Notes: generated by a model from the sequence alone, not told the origin. 64,000 nt of DNA from Paenibacillus protaetiae (GCF_004135365.1 NZ_CP035492.1:3530001-3594000); one strand, 5' to 3'. Numbered from the stretch's first letter, positions 17,121 to 26,937 are shown. A program made the numbers and translations.

Positions 17121-17957
17121 ATGAACAGCTCGATGATTAACGCGATGACATCCTTGGGCAGCCTGCAGCAGAAGCTGGATGTGCTGGCGGACAATATCGC
17201 GAACTCCAATACGGTTGGATACAAACGGAAAGAAGCGTCCTTCGCCGACTTGCTTGACACAGCGTACAAGCAGCCGGACCCGTTCATGAAGCCCGGACGT
17301 ATGACGCCAAGCGGCTTTAACCAAGGCTGGGGCACGCGTCTTGCATCCATCCAGACCAACTATGAACAAGGCCCGCTGAAGGAGACCGGGGTGGACACCG
17401 ACCTTGCAATTGAAGGCAACGCCATGTTTCAGGTGGAAGCCGGAGGCGGTCATGCGTATACCAGAAGCGGGGCGTTTCAGTTGACGAGCCTTGCAAACGG
17501 TGATACCATACTCGCAACGGAGCAAGGCTACCCCGTTGTGGCACAGGTGCGGGATACGGACGGCAAGTTGATCGACGGACGTATCGTGGTTCCGCCGAAC
17601 TACAAGATTCAAGTTGCTGCAGACGGCACTGTAACAGGGGAGTCGCCGGACGGCGAGCAGGAGGAGTTAGGCCGCATCAAGCTGATGCAGGTTAACCGTC
17701 CGTCCGCGTTGTCCGAAGCGGCTGATAATATGTATGTCGTAGAGCCGGGCATGAATGAGAATGACGTGCTTCAGCAAGCCGAGCCCTCCGCGGATAACGG
17801 CATCGCGGTCCGGCAGCGTTATTTGGAACAATCCAACGTCGATCTGTCCAATGAGGTGACGGAGTTAATTAACGTGCAGCGCGCGTATCAGCTTGCTGCG
17901 AGGGCTTTGTCCTCCAGCGATACGATGATGGGCCTTGCCAACAATATGCGCGCTTAA
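17121..17957 (+). CDS. flhP: Flagellar hook-basal body protein FlhP
   Basis: Second rod/hook-family protein of the pair, 278 residues, ATG 17121 after AGGAGGGGGA. The N terminus NSSMINAMTSLGSLQQKLD and VLADNIANSNTVGYKRKE carries the rod signature; the C terminus YLEQSNVDLSNEVTELI followed by NVQRAYQLAARALSSSD is the conserved tail. Co-transcribed with flhO, probably from the sigma-D promoter upstream of it. Confidence 0.92.
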   Translation: MNSSMINAMTSLGSLQQKLDVLADNIANSNTVGYKRKEASFADLLDTAYKQPDPFMKPGRMTPSGFNQGWGTRLASIQTNYEQGPLKETGVDTDLAIEGNAMFQVEAGGGHAYTRSGAFQLTSLANGDTILATEQGYPVVAQVRDTDGKLIDGRIVVPPNYKIQVAADGTVTGESPDGEQEELGRIKLMQVNRPSALSEAADNMYVVEPGMNENDVLQQAEPSADNGIAVRQRYLEQSNVDLSNEVTELINVQRAYQLAARALSSSDTMMGLANNMRA

Positions 17958-17972
17958 GATAGGAGTATGATG

Positions 17973-18272
17973 ATGAGCATGGCAGATGAACGGGCCGGCC
18001 GTACGGAAGGCCTTGGAAACCGCAGTGAAGATAACAACCGTCTAAGCAGACGCCAAAGCGAAGCCTCCGAGCCCGAAAAGGCGCGCCGCAGCCCCGCTGT
18101 ACGAACGCTGTTATGGATTCTTCGCAAAGGGATCGTGCCGCTCATCATGGTCATTATGCTGGCCGTTGGCCTGTATATCGGCTATACCAAGCTGGGCAAA
18201 GGATCGTCGGGCGATGTTTTTCACTGGTCCACTTGGAAACATGTTTATGATCTTATATTTGGCGATGCCTGA
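17973..18272 (+). CDS. EpuA-like small membrane protein
   Basis: About 99 residues. A charged, low-complexity N-terminal half is followed by one TM (PLIMVIMLAVGLYIGYTKLG) and a short extracytoplasmic end, DVFHWSTWKHVYDLIF. This matches the EpuA family, often misnamed RNA polymerase beta subunit. Three ATG codons lie in a row (17967, 17970, 17973) after AGGAG at 17961-17965; I chose 17973 because its spacing (7 bases) is best. Function is not established. Confidence 0.75.
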   Translation: MSMADERAGRTEGLGNRSEDNNRLSRRQSEASEPEKARRSPAVRTLLWILRKGIVPLIMVIMLAVGLYIGYTKLGKGSSGDVFHWSTWKHVYDLIFGDA

Positions 18273-18296
18273 CCGAATAGGTATTGCGCCGCTTGC

Positions 18297-18321
18297 AAAG
18301 CCGCCGAAAGGCGGCTTTTTT
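18297..18321 (+). terminator. Terminator of the flhO-flhP-epuA operon
   Basis: AAAGCCGCC (18297-18305), GAAA loop, GGCGGCTTT (18310-18318) and a T run. Confidence 0.9.
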
Positions 18322-18468
18322 GCTGTTGACGCATTAGGGCGAACAGCATGCAAGCGGCGATCGTCAACAACAAACAGTGATAAATGAGAACAGTTTTATT
18401 TTTGATAGGGTAGTTGTATAATGATTGGGAACGTTTAGTGGCAGGAAAAAGGTAGAGGAGGTCAACCG

Positions 18469-18996
18469 ATGAATCTGCCAAATACACTTACAGCATTCCG
18501 GTTTGTTCTCATTCCGGTATATATCGCTGTGTTTGTAAGCATCGAATATAAGATGGCGGCATTCTTCGTATTGATCGCAGCGGGAATTACGGATATGCTG
18601 GACGGCTATATCGCCAGGAAAACGGGGCAAGTTACATATGTAGGAACGATGCTCGATCCGCTGGCGGACAAGCTGATGATTATTACGGTTTTTCTGTCGC
18701 TGCTGCTCTCAGGCATGATTTCCTGGCTATCTGCGGCTGCGTTGTTTTTTCGTGATGTGGTAATGATTCTCGGCGGGTTGTATTTTCATTTTACGGGGAG
18801 AAAAAACGTCCCTGCGAATTGGATGGGCAAGCTGACGACGGTGCTGCTGTACGCCGCGATTATGTTTGTGTTTCTGGAGGTTTCGTTTGCGAGCGAGTTT
18901 TTATGGGTCATTATCGCTTTTTCATTTGTGACGACGATTGTATATGGCGTGTTGTCCATTATTTCGTCCAACAAGCAGCGCGAGCAGAAGGTTTGA
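18469..18996 (+). CDS. CDP-alcohol phosphatidyltransferase (PgsA-like)
   Basis: Membrane enzyme of phospholipid synthesis that moves a phosphatidyl group from CDP-diacylglycerol to an alcohol, probably glycerol 3-phosphate. 175 residues, about six TMs. The CDP-OH-P motif is complete: DMLDGYIAR, then eight residues, then GTMLDPLAD (D-x2-DG-x2-AR-x8-G-x3-D-x3-D). AGAGGAGG precedes the ATG; TATAAT at 18417-18422 may be its -10 box, without a good -35. The substrate cannot be told from sequence, so no symbol is given. It is not part of the neighbouring operon. Confidence 0.85.
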   Translation: MNLPNTLTAFRFVLIPVYIAVFVSIEYKMAAFFVLIAAGITDMLDGYIARKTGQVTYVGTMLDPLADKLMIITVFLSLLLSGMISWLSAAALFFRDVVMILGGLYFHFTGRKNVPANWMGKLTTVLLYAAIMFVFLEVSFASEFLWVIIAFSFVTTIVYGVLSIISSNKQREQKV

Positions 18997-19206
18997 CATG
19001 TGCCGTGCAGACCGATGAGAACAGGGAATATACGCGGAAGGCGTATCATTTCAATCGTAGAAAGAGGCTTGCCGGCGGACGCTTCAGGCCCGCTCGTCAA
19101 GCCCCCTTATCTTAACCTTCACAAACTGCAGTTTTGCGAAGGATAAACTTAGTTTCACTATTGCTGGACCATTTTATACTTGTATGCCATGAAAGGAGCA
19201 AGCTGA

Positions 19207-19638
19207 ATGCTCGATATTTTGCAAATTCAAGAAATTATTCCGCACCGCCCGCCTTTTTTGCTCATTGACCGGATTTTGGAGGTTGAGCCAGGTGTACGTG
19301 CGGTAGGCATCAAAAATGTGACGATGAACGAACCGTTTTTTGTCGGCCACTTTCCGTCCTATCCGGTTATGCCGGGCGTGCTGATCATCGAAGCGCTGGC
19401 GCAAGTCGGCTCGGTGGCCATGCTGCTGGTGGAAGAAAACAAAGGCAAGCTGGGCTTCTTTGCCGGCATTGACGGCGTTCGCTTCCGCGGCCAGGTGAAA
19501 CCGGGCGATACGCTGCGCCTTGAGGTGGAAATTACACGCCTGAAAGGCACGATTGGCAAAGGCAAAGCGACCGCCAGCGTGGATGGCAAAGTGGTTGCGG
19601 AAGGCGAGCTTATGTTCGCGTTGTCGGATCCATCCTAA
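19207..19638 (+). CDS. fabZ: 3-hydroxyacyl-ACP dehydratase FabZ
   Basis: Cytosolic hot-dog-fold enzyme that removes water from 3-hydroxyacyl-ACP in fatty acid synthesis. 143 residues, the usual length. The N terminus [19 protein letters not shown] and the catalytic His and Glu in [19 protein letters not shown] are clear. AAAGGAG precedes the ATG. Its position downstream of flhO-flhP is as in Bacillus subtilis. The 210 bases before it (18997-19206) show no gene. Confidence 0.97.
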   Translation: MLDILQIQEIIPHRPPFLLIDRILEVEPGVRAVGIKNVTMNEPFFVGHFPSYPVMPGVLIIEALAQVGSVAMLLVEENKGKLGFFAGIDGVRFRGQVKPGDTLRLEVEITRLKGTIGKGKATASVDGKVVAEGELMFALSDPS

Positions 19639-19685
19639 GTAATCGGTTCAACTCAAAAATGAATAGATAGAGGAGAGGAATCATA

Positions 19686-21395
19686 ATGGCAAACCGAAAA
19701 ACAGCTGAAGAAACGTACCAAGCGTGGCTGAACGACCCGTTGATTGATGAAGCAACCAAAGCAGAGCTTCGCAGTATCGCAGGTTCGGAGAAAGAAATTG
19801 CAGATCGCTTCTATCGTGATTTGGAGTTTGGCACAGGCGGTTTGCGCGGCGTAATGGGAGCGGGCACAAACCGCTTGAACGTATACACGGTCGGCAAAGC
19901 GACGCAAGGGCTGGCAGACTGGGTATTGGCTCAAACGGCAGGCCAAGCCGCTTCCGTTGTTATCGCCCATGATTCGCGCAACAATTCGCCGGAGTTTGCC
20001 CTTGATGCAGCGCTGGTGCTTGCGGCTAACGGCATCAAGACGTATTTGTTCCCGGCGCTGCGCCCGACTCCTCAGCTTTCATATGCGGTTCGTTCGCTTG
20101 GAGCAGCAAGCGGCATTGTGATTACGGCAAGCCATAACCCTCCGGAATATAATGGATACAAAGCATACGGCGCAGACGGCTGCCAGCTCATTCCCGAGGA
20201 TGCGGAGCAGGTCATTGCGGCTATTCAACAAATTGCGGGCTTTGACCAGGTCAAACGCATCTCCCGGGAAGAAGCGGAAGCCAAAGGGCTGCTCGTATGG
20301 CTGGATGAAAAAGCAGACGAGCAATATACGGACGTCGTCGCAGCGCAAAGCTTTAATTCCGAGCTGCTGAAAAGCGGGCTGGGCGCAAGCTTCAGCGTCG
20401 TGTATACGCCGCTGCACGGTTCGGGTAACCTGCCGGTCCGCCGTGTGCTGGAGAAAGCCGGTTTCAGCAATGTTCACATTGTAAAAGAACAAGAACAGCC
20501 GGACGGCTATTTCAGCACGGTGAAATCGCCGAACCCGGAAGAGCGCGAAGCGTTCACAATGGGCATTGAACTGGCGCAAAAGGTAGGCGCCGATCTGATT
20601 ATCGGCACAGACCCGGACTGCGACCGGATGGGCGCGGTAGTGAAAAACAGCGCAGGCGAATATGTCGTGCTGACCGGCAACCAATCAGGCGCGATTATGG
20701 TTCATTATGTGCTGAGCCAGCTGAAGGAACGCGGCCAGCTGCCTTCTAACGGCGTTGTGATCAAAACGATCGTAACGAGCGAGATGGGCGCCGACATTGC
20801 GCGTTCGTTTGGCGTAGCGGTTGAAAATACGCTGACAGGCTTTAAATATATTGGCGAGAAAATGACGCAATACGAAAAAACGGGAGAGCATTCTTTCCTG
20901 TTTGGCTATGAAGAAAGCTACGGCTATCTGACCGGCACGTATGCGCGCGACAAAGATGCGGTTGTGGCTTCACTCCTCATTGCCGAGGCGGCAGCTTATT
21001 ACAGCAGCCAAGGCAAAACGCTGTATGATGTGCTGACCGAACTGTATGCGGAATACGGCGTTTATTTGGAGGCGCTGGAATCCCGTACATTGAAGGGGCT
21101 GGACGGCGTGCAGCAAATTCAGAGCATTATGCAGGAATGGCGTCTCAATCCGCCGACGGAAATCAGCGGCATCAAAGTGGAGCATGCGCTGGATTACAGC
21201 GGCGGCCTTGACGGGCTTCGTCCGGAAAATGTGCTGAAGTACGTCCTTGCTGACGGCTCGTGGTTCTGCCTGCGCCCTTCCGGCACCGAACCTAAAATTA
21301 AAGTGTACTTTGCTGTACGCGGCCAGGCGAAAGCGGAAGCAGAGAAGGCGCTTGGCGCGCTCCGCGCTGCAGTAATGGCTCGCGTAGACGGCTGA
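19686..21395 (+). CDS. pgcA: Alpha-phosphoglucomutase (PgcA-like)
   Basis: Cytosolic phosphohexomutase converting glucose 6-phosphate and glucose 1-phosphate, which feeds UDP-glucose and surface-polymer synthesis. 569 residues, typical for the PgcA type. Domain landmarks: GTGGLRGVMGAGTNRLN, active-site Ser loop VITASHNPPEYNGYKAY, metal loop GTDPDCDRMG, sugar loop LFGYEESYGYLTG and phosphate loop RPSGTEPKIK. The ATG follows AGAGGAGAGG. The gene stands alone, 47 bases after fabZ, and ends in a long-stem hairpin. Confidence 0.92.
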   Translation: MANRKTAEETYQAWLNDPLIDEATKAELRSIAGSEKEIADRFYRDLEFGTGGLRGVMGAGTNRLNVYTVGKATQGLADWVLAQTAGQAASVVIAHDSRNNSPEFALDAALVLAANGIKTYLFPALRPTPQLSYAVRSLGAASGIVITASHNPPEYNGYKAYGADGCQLIPEDAEQVIAAIQQIAGFDQVKRISREEAEAKGLLVWLDEKADEQYTDVVAAQSFNSELLKSGLGASFSVVYTPLHGSGNLPVRRVLEKAGFSNVHIVKEQEQPDGYFSTVKSPNPEEREAFTMGIELAQKVGADLIIGTDPDCDRMGAVVKNSAGEYVVLTGNQSGAIMVHYVLSQLKERGQLPSNGVVIKTIVTSEMGADIARSFGVAVENTLTGFKYIGEKMTQYEKTGEHSFLFGYEESYGYLTGTYARDKDAVVASLLIAEAAAYYSSQGKTLYDVLTELYAEYGVYLEALESRTLKGLDGVQQIQSIMQEWRLNPPTEISGIKVEHALDYSGGLDGLRPENVLKYVLADGSWFCLRPSGTEPKIKVYFAVRGQAKAEAEKALGALRAAVMARVDG

Positions 21396-21446
21396 CCGGC
21401 TGCACAGCCGGCGGGTACTAACCGCGCGCGTCTATAGATTTCTCAT

Positions 21447-21499
21447 GAAAGGTATCTCCTGATGCTCGTTACGGATCATGCGTTCAGGAGATACCTTTC
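21447..21499 (+). terminator. Long-stem hairpin after pgcA
   Basis: GAAAGGTATCTCCTGA (21447-21462) pairs perfectly with TCAGGAGATACCTTTC (21484-21499), with a 21-base loop. No T run follows, so it may be a terminator or another RNA structure. The surrounding 264 bases contain no gene. Confidence 0.5.
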
Positions 21500-21659
21500 T
21501 TGCGGAAACCGCGGCGGAGCATAATTTTAGTCCGGTTTGACAACATATGGGAGAAGGCGGGATGTGAAGTTTCTCTCAGAATTAATGTGATTTTTAGGTT
21601 GAATTGATAAAATGGATCGTAGGCAATGATAAGCGGCTTATGGAATAAGGAGGATTTTT

Positions 21660-23780
21660 GTGCTTCGCAATTGGCAGCATTGGAACCGGAAAGCCAAACT
21701 TTGGCTTTGGATTATTACACTGCTGGGCGTCGCCGCGGCACTGCCGCTGGGCGGCCTCCGCATGCACATGGAGAAAAGCTCCAAGCAGGTGGAATATGTA
21801 TTTGATTATCGGGATTTGCTTGAAGTTGCAGACTATCAGGCGAATCCGCGCGAGTTCGTAAGCGAACAGCTGGACAAGCTGAAGCAGGCCGGCATCACAA
21901 CGATGTCTCTGTACGAAAGCTCGCTGAAGGAGCTGTCGCTGGCAGGGCGGCTTACGTACTACAGCTCCAAAGATGAAGCGTCTTTGCGGGGCCAGCTTCC
22001 GCCGCAAGGGCAGAACTATACGTACGTGCTGTTTAAAGGCGCAGAGGAGCAAGCTCAAATCGGACCGATCGTCCGCGACGCATTTACCCGCCTGGACATC
22101 CCGGTACGGGATTACTCCTTTGAAGGCCGGAGCGGATTCGTAATTGAAACGCCGCTTAATGACGCGATGCTCAAACCGATCAGCTTTGACCCGATGACGC
22201 TGGCGGAGCTGAAGCAGGCTGGTTTTCATATTTTGGCCCGTTTCTCGGACCGCGCCCAGCCGTTTGACAGCCAAGCCGTGGACAAGCAGCTTGCCCAGCT
22301 GCAGCAATACGGCGTGACGCGCATTTTGTTCGACGGCGACAAGGTGAAAGGGTTCAGCGACCAAGCGGAGCTGCACAGCCTTGATTCGTTCGGCGAGCTG
22401 CTGAACAAATACGGCATGGGGATCGTCGCGATCGAGAACCTGAAGAAGCCGCAAGCCGGCTTGAACAAGCTGGCTTACTTGACGGATTACAACGTAACCC
22501 GTTTGTATTCGCTGCCGGATAACGACGGCATGGCATTGTCGCCTGAAAAGATTGTCGACCGTTTTCTGCTGGCGGCCAAAGACCGCAACATCCGGATGTT
22601 CTTTATTAATGCTACAGCACAGTCCAGCCAGGATAAGGCTGGCGTTGTGAACTCGCTGGCGAATTTGTATCTTTCATTGAAAGGTCCGGACGGCGCCGTT
22701 CACCGCCTCGAAGAGGCTGGTTTCAAGCCTGGCGAGGCTCAGGCATTTAAAGTCGACCACCCGTCTTGGGCGAAACCGCTTAGAGGGGTAGTGGCTCTTG
22801 GAGCGATTGCCATCATTACGCTGCTTATTTCCGCGTTTATCCCGGGTGTGGCTATTCCGGTATTTATAATCGGCCTGATCGGCGCAGCCGGCTTGTATGT
22901 GCTGAACTCCTCGCTCGATGAACAGGCGCTGGCGCTTGGAGCAGGGATATCGGCGCCGACGCTTGCGCTCATTTGGGCGACCAACCGGGTTTACGCGCAC
23001 ACGGAAGGCAAGCTGCGCTCAATCAGCGCAGGAACGTGGACGATGCGAAGCAATGGCGCAGAAGGTTCGGCAGCAGCCGGCCTGAAGTGGCTGTTTGAAG
23101 GCATGGGCACGGGCCGCCGGTTTGGCATGGCGGTAAGGCTGTTTATTATGACGGCTTTGATTTCCCTGCTGGGCATTCCGCTTGTATTCGGGCTGCTGAA
23201 CAACATTACGTACAGCCTCGTGCTGGAGCAGTTCCGGGGTGTCAGCTTGCTCCATCTGGCGCCGATTGCGCTTGTTGCGCTTTATGTGGTGCTTTATACC
23301 GGGGATTCCCCGATTCGCCGACTGCGCGGGCTGCTGGTGCTGCCGATTAAAGTATGGTGGGTAGTGGCAGCTGTCATTATCGCTGTAGCGGGTCTCTATT
23401 ACTTGTCCAGAACGGGCAACAGCGGCGAGGCGTCCTCGCTGGAGCTGGTGTTCCGCAACTGGCTTGAGAATACGTTTGGCGTCCGTCCGCGGACCAAAGA
23501 ATTTTTGCTGGCGCATCCGCTGCTGCTGCTTGGCCTGTTCTTGTCGCTGCGTTACCGCGCGGCATGGGTGCTCATCATTGCGGGCTCGATCGGCCAGTTG
23601 TCGATGGTGGATACGTTCGCTCATATTCATACACCGCTGCAAATTTCGATCATTCGCGTACTGCTTGGCTTAGGCCTCGGCTTTGTGATCGGATGCGTGC
23701 TGATTGCGATATGGCTGGTGCTGGAAGGGGTTTGGCGCAAATGGCTGAAAGCGGGCGCGAAAAAGCTTGCCGAATCGTAA
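21660..23780 (+). CDS. DUF5693 family multi-span membrane protein
   Basis: 706 residues from GTG 21660, which follows AAGGAGG. One N-terminal TM, a long extracytoplasmic domain (residues about 40-370), then about eight TMs. The extracytoplasmic part resembles the DUF5693 proteins found next to csaB and tagA in S-layer-forming Bacillales. The gene overlaps csaB by 40 bases, so the two are translationally coupled. This suggests a role in export, polymerisation or modification of the secondary wall polymer, but this is inferred from location only. Confidence 0.75.
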   Translation: MLRNWQHWNRKAKLWLWIITLLGVAAALPLGGLRMHMEKSSKQVEYVFDYRDLLEVADYQANPREFVSEQLDKLKQAGITTMSLYESSLKELSLAGRLTYYSSKDEASLRGQLPPQGQNYTYVLFKGAEEQAQIGPIVRDAFTRLDIPVRDYSFEGRSGFVIETPLNDAMLKPISFDPMTLAELKQAGFHILARFSDRAQPFDSQAVDKQLAQLQQYGVTRILFDGDKVKGFSDQAELHSLDSFGELLNKYGMGIVAIENLKKPQAGLNKLAYLTDYNVTRLYSLPDNDGMALSPEKIVDRFLLAAKDRNIRMFFINATAQSSQDKAGVVNSLANLYLSLKGPDGAVHRLEEAGFKPGEAQAFKVDHPSWAKPLRGVVALGAIAIITLLISAFIPGVAIPVFIIGLIGAAGLYVLNSSLDEQALALGAGISAPTLALIWATNRVYAHTEGKLRSISAGTWTMRSNGAEGSAAAGLKWLFEGMGTGRRFGMAVRLFIMTALISLLGIPLVFGLLNNITYSLVLEQFRGVSLLHLAPIALVALYVVLYTGDSPIRRLRGLLVLPIKVWWVVAAVIIAVAGLYYLSRTGNSGEASSLELVFRNWLENTFGVRPRTKEFLLAHPLLLLGLFLSLRYRAAWVLIIAGSIGQLSMVDTFAHIHTPLQISIIRVLLGLGLGFVIGCVLIAIWLVLEGVWRKWLKAGAKKLAES

Positions 23781-24898
23781 TTTCCGGCTACTACGGCTTT
23801 CGGAACAGCGGAGATGAAGCGGTGCTTCGTTCCATTCTGCTTGCGCTTCAGGAGCAGGGGGAGCAGCTGGGCGTCCGGTTCGAGCCGGTCGTCCTGTCGG
23901 CCGATCCGGCGTGGACGGCGCAGATGTACGGCGTAGAAGCCGTACCGCGTATGCATCCGCAGTCGCTGCTTCGCGCGATTCGATCTTGCGATGCGCTGAT
24001 CAGCGGCGGAGGCAGCTTGCTGCAGGATGCAACGGGCGCCAAGACAATTCCGTATTACACGGGGGTTTTGAAGCTCGCCCAGTGGCTGCGCAAGCCGACC
24101 TTTATTTATTCCCAAGGCGTCGGTCCGGTGAACCGCCGGTGGATGGATCCGCTGATTGCCAATGTCATGAAAAAAAGCAAATATATTTCGGTGCGGGACG
24201 CCGAATCCGGCAAGCTGCTGGAGCGTATGGGCGTCCCTGCTTCCCGAATCGAGGTTGTACCCGATCCGGTCATGGGCCTGCCGCTGCCTGCGGATGCAGC
24301 GGCACACGGCGCAGGAGCGCCGGCGCGGGCGGCGGACAGCGCGCCCGTCGTTGGCGTCTCCTTGCGCCGCTGGCGCAGTGACGGCGCAGATCTTGACCGC
24401 GCCGCCGATGCGCTTGCTGCGCTTGCCGCAAGCCGGCCTGTGCGGCTGCGCTTTCTGCCGTTCCATACGCCTGACGATGCGGAAGCATCGCAGTATGTCA
24501 TGGAACGGCTTAAGGGCCGGCTCGGCGCCGGCAGCGCCGCCGAGCTAGCGCAGCCCGGCGACGACCCGCAGCGTATGCTGCTGGAAGTCAGCCGCTGCGA
24601 TCTGCTGTTTGGGATGCGGCTGCATGCGCTTATTTATGCAGCTAACCAGCAAGTGCCGATGCTTGGCTTATCCTATGATCCGAAGATTGACCAGTTTTTA
24701 GCCCGCCTTGGCCTTACGGCTATTGGCACAACGGAAGCGCTGAAGGCGGAAGCTTTTGCCGCGGAAGCCGGACGGCTGCTGGATGGGCGGGACGATTGGA
24801 TCAAGGAGCATAGCGGAGCAATTGAGCGTTTGCGGCAGCAATCTCAGCAGCCGGCGAAACAAATTGCAGAGCTGCTGCGTCAAACTATATTGAGGTGA
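23741..24898 (+). CDS. csaB: Polysaccharide pyruvyl transferase CsaB
   Basis: Adds a ketal pyruvate to the secondary wall polymer, the group recognised by SLH domains. 385 residues. I chose ATG 23741 (GGAAGGGG at 23723-23730); it gives MAESGREKACRIVISGYYG, whose conserved part is IVISGYYGFRNSGDEAVL, and overlaps the previous gene. A much earlier in-frame ATG (23564) lies inside the DUF5693 gene without a ribosome site. Other family motifs: ALISGGGSLLQDATG, FIYSQGVGP, DLLFGMRLHALIYAA. Next to tagA and tagO and within reach of four SLH proteins, so the biological role is well supported. Confidence 0.93.
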   Translation: MAESGREKACRIVISGYYGFRNSGDEAVLRSILLALQEQGEQLGVRFEPVVLSADPAWTAQMYGVEAVPRMHPQSLLRAIRSCDALISGGGSLLQDATGAKTIPYYTGVLKLAQWLRKPTFIYSQGVGPVNRRWMDPLIANVMKKSKYISVRDAESGKLLERMGVPASRIEVVPDPVMGLPLPADAAAHGAGAPARAADSAPVVGVSLRRWRSDGADLDRAADALAALAASRPVRLRFLPFHTPDDAEASQYVMERLKGRLGAGSAAELAQPGDDPQRMLLEVSRCDLLFGMRLHALIYAANQQVPMLGLSYDPKIDQFLARLGLTAIGTTEALKAEAFAAEAGRLLDGRDDWIKEHSGAIERLRQQSQQPAKQIAELLRQTILR

Positions 24899-24906
24899 TA
24901 ACCACC

Positions 24907-25668
24907 ATGTCCAGACAGGTGCCAACAGTGCCGATCTACGGCATTCCATTCTCCAAGATGAGCATGGAAGAAACGGTCGATTACTTAACGCAAGCGATTG
25001 AGAATAAAGAGACCACTCATGTGATAACCGCCAACCCGATTATGGTGATGGCAGCGGTTGAAAGCCCGGATTACTATCGGATGATGACTACGGCGGAGCT
25101 GATCGTTCCCGATGGAGCCGGCGTCGTCTGGGCGGCAAGCCATGTCGGCACGCCTGTGGCCGAACGGGTTACCGGCTTTGATCTGCTGCACAACCTGCTG
25201 CAAGTTGGCGAACGCCGCCGCTGGAAGGTGTATTTGCTTGGCACATCGCAGGAAACGATTGAAGCCGCAGCCGAGAAGCTGCAGCTGCAATACCCGCAAG
25301 TCCGCATCGTCGGATGGCGGAACGGCTTTTTTGGCCCGTCCGAGGATGCCGAGGTGATCCAGGAAATTCGCAATGCTGCGCCGGACCTGCTGTTTGTAGC
25401 GCGGGGCGCGGAAACGCAGGAGCCTTGGATATCCAAGTATAAAAAAGAACTGCAGGTGCCGCTTATTATGGGCGTTGGCGGAAGCTTTGACATTATTTCC
25501 GGCAAGCTGAAGCGCGCGCCGGTATTGTTCCAGCGGCTGCGTCTGGAATGGTTTTACCGGCTGCTGCAAGAGCCGAAGCGGTATAAACGGATGCTTGTGC
25601 TGCCGAAATTCGTCGTGAAAGTTATTCGCGACAAAGATAAAGTCACAAAACCTCGCACAACTTCTTGA
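24907..25668 (+). CDS. tagA: WecG/TagA/CpsF-family glycosyltransferase
   Basis: Transfers N-acetylmannosamine (or a related sugar) to GlcNAc-PP-undecaprenol, the second step of wall-polymer synthesis. 253 residues. The start ATG 24907 follows GAGGTGAT at 24892-24899; the csaB stop lies within that site. Motifs: ITANPIMVMAA, LIVPDGAGVVWA and the C-terminal DIISGKLKRAP and RLRLEWFYRLLQEPKRYKRM, all as expected for TagA/CpsF. It is directly downstream of csaB and upstream of the tagO-like gene, matching the pathway. Confidence 0.9.
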   Translation: MSRQVPTVPIYGIPFSKMSMEETVDYLTQAIENKETTHVITANPIMVMAAVESPDYYRMMTTAELIVPDGAGVVWAASHVGTPVAERVTGFDLLHNLLQVGERRRWKVYLLGTSQETIEAAAEKLQLQYPQVRIVGWRNGFFGPSEDAEVIQEIRNAAPDLLFVARGAETQEPWISKYKKELQVPLIMGVGGSFDIISGKLKRAPVLFQRLRLEWFYRLLQEPKRYKRMLVLPKFVVKVIRDKDKVTKPRTTS

Positions 25669-25772
25669 ATATCGCGAGAATTGCGTGAAAATCGCTTGAA
25701 AACGGGATTGGAGTTTCTTTTTCTGCCGGAGTATAATTCATTTCGGTAAGAAGAAAAGGGGAGTTGCACGAA

Positions 25773-26918
25773 ATGTCTGCTGGAATGCTCTATACGATAG
25801 GATTCGTAATAGCCCTTATTATCGCGCTCATTATGACACCGCTCGTGAAAAAGTTTGCTTTTAAAATAGGCGCCATTGACAAGCCGAATCATCGAAAGGT
25901 TCATACGCGCATAATGCCTCGTTTGGGCGGACTCGCGATATATATTGCATTTGTAGCTGCATTTTTGCTGCTGCTGCCGTTTATGCCGGGCGACTTGCTT
26001 CGTCCGCGGGATATGAACTTGATTCGCGCTTTGTTTACGGGCGGAACGCTCATTATTATATTAGGCGCATTTGACGACCGTCTGGAGCTGTCAGCGAAGC
26101 TGAAGCTGGTCGTTCAAATCGCTGCTGCCTGTGTAGTTGTGTTTGGCTTCGGCATCAAAATCGACCTCGTCAACGTTCCGTTTGGCGACGCGATGCAGCC
26201 GATTGCATCCTGGGTCAGCATTCCGCTGACGATTATATGGATTGTTGGCGTTACAAACGCCATTAACCTGATCGACGGACTGGATGGGCTGGCGGCCGGC
26301 GTCTCCGGCATTGCGATTTTGACCATCCTGATCATGGCATCGCTGATGGGCAACGAAGCGATAATATTGCTTTGCGTGCTGCTCTTAGGCGGTATCGTCG
26401 GATTTATGTTCTTTAACTTTCATCCGGCCAAAATCTTCATGGGCGACTCTGGCTCGCTGTTCCTTGGCTTCAGCCTGGCGACGCTGTCCATGCTCGGATT
26501 CAAGCAGGTGACGATCGTATCGTTTGTCACTCCGCTGCTGGTCATCGGGGTTCCGCTGTCCGATACGTTTTTTGCAATCGTACGGCGCAAGCTGAACAAC
26601 CGCCCGATTTTTGAACCGGACAGGGGTCATCTGCACCACCGTCTGCGCGATCTGGGCTTTAGCCATCGCCGCACGGTTCTGATCATTTGGGGCGTTGCTG
26701 CGATTTTCGGCGGCTTTGCCATTATCCAATCGGCAGTCGTACAGTCCAGCGCGGCGAACTGGGTGACGTTTGGCGTCATTTGCCTCATTTTGTTCGGCCT
26801 GCAGATCGGTGCGGAAATTACGGGCATTGTGGACAAGACACGCCGTCCGGTTATCAACTTGTTCAGCCGTATGCTGCGCATTAAGGTAGACGCGGAGTCT
26901 CGCACTCATTCGAAATAA
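25773..26918 (+). CDS. tagO: Undecaprenyl-phosphate GlcNAc-1-phosphate transferase (TagO/WecA-like)
   Basis: Multi-span membrane enzyme that moves GlcNAc-1-P onto undecaprenyl phosphate, starting the wall polymer. 381 residues, about eleven TMs, from ATG 25773 (AAAAGGGGAG upstream; the in-frame TTG at 25764 is too close to the site). Family motifs: LGAFDDRLELSAKLKLV (Asp-Asp), INLIDGLDGLAAGVS (Mg-binding Asp), MGDSGSLFLG and the cytosolic EPDRGHLHHRLRDLG-type HLHHRLRD loop. Not MraY, since the mur cluster is absent and it lies next to tagA. Sits between tagA and the surface proteins. Confidence 0.92.
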   Translation: MSAGMLYTIGFVIALIIALIMTPLVKKFAFKIGAIDKPNHRKVHTRIMPRLGGLAIYIAFVAAFLLLLPFMPGDLLRPRDMNLIRALFTGGTLIIILGAFDDRLELSAKLKLVVQIAAACVVVFGFGIKIDLVNVPFGDAMQPIASWVSIPLTIIWIVGVTNAINLIDGLDGLAAGVSGIAILTILIMASLMGNEAIILLCVLLLGGIVGFMFFNFHPAKIFMGDSGSLFLGFSLATLSMLGFKQVTIVSFVTPLLVIGVPLSDTFFAIVRRKLNNRPIFEPDRGHLHHRLRDLGFSHRRTVLIIWGVAAIFGGFAIIQSAVVQSSAANWVTFGVICLILFGLQIGAEITGIVDKTRRPVINLFSRMLRIKVDAESRTHSK

Positions 26919-26937
26919 TATCATTTGTTTTTGATAG

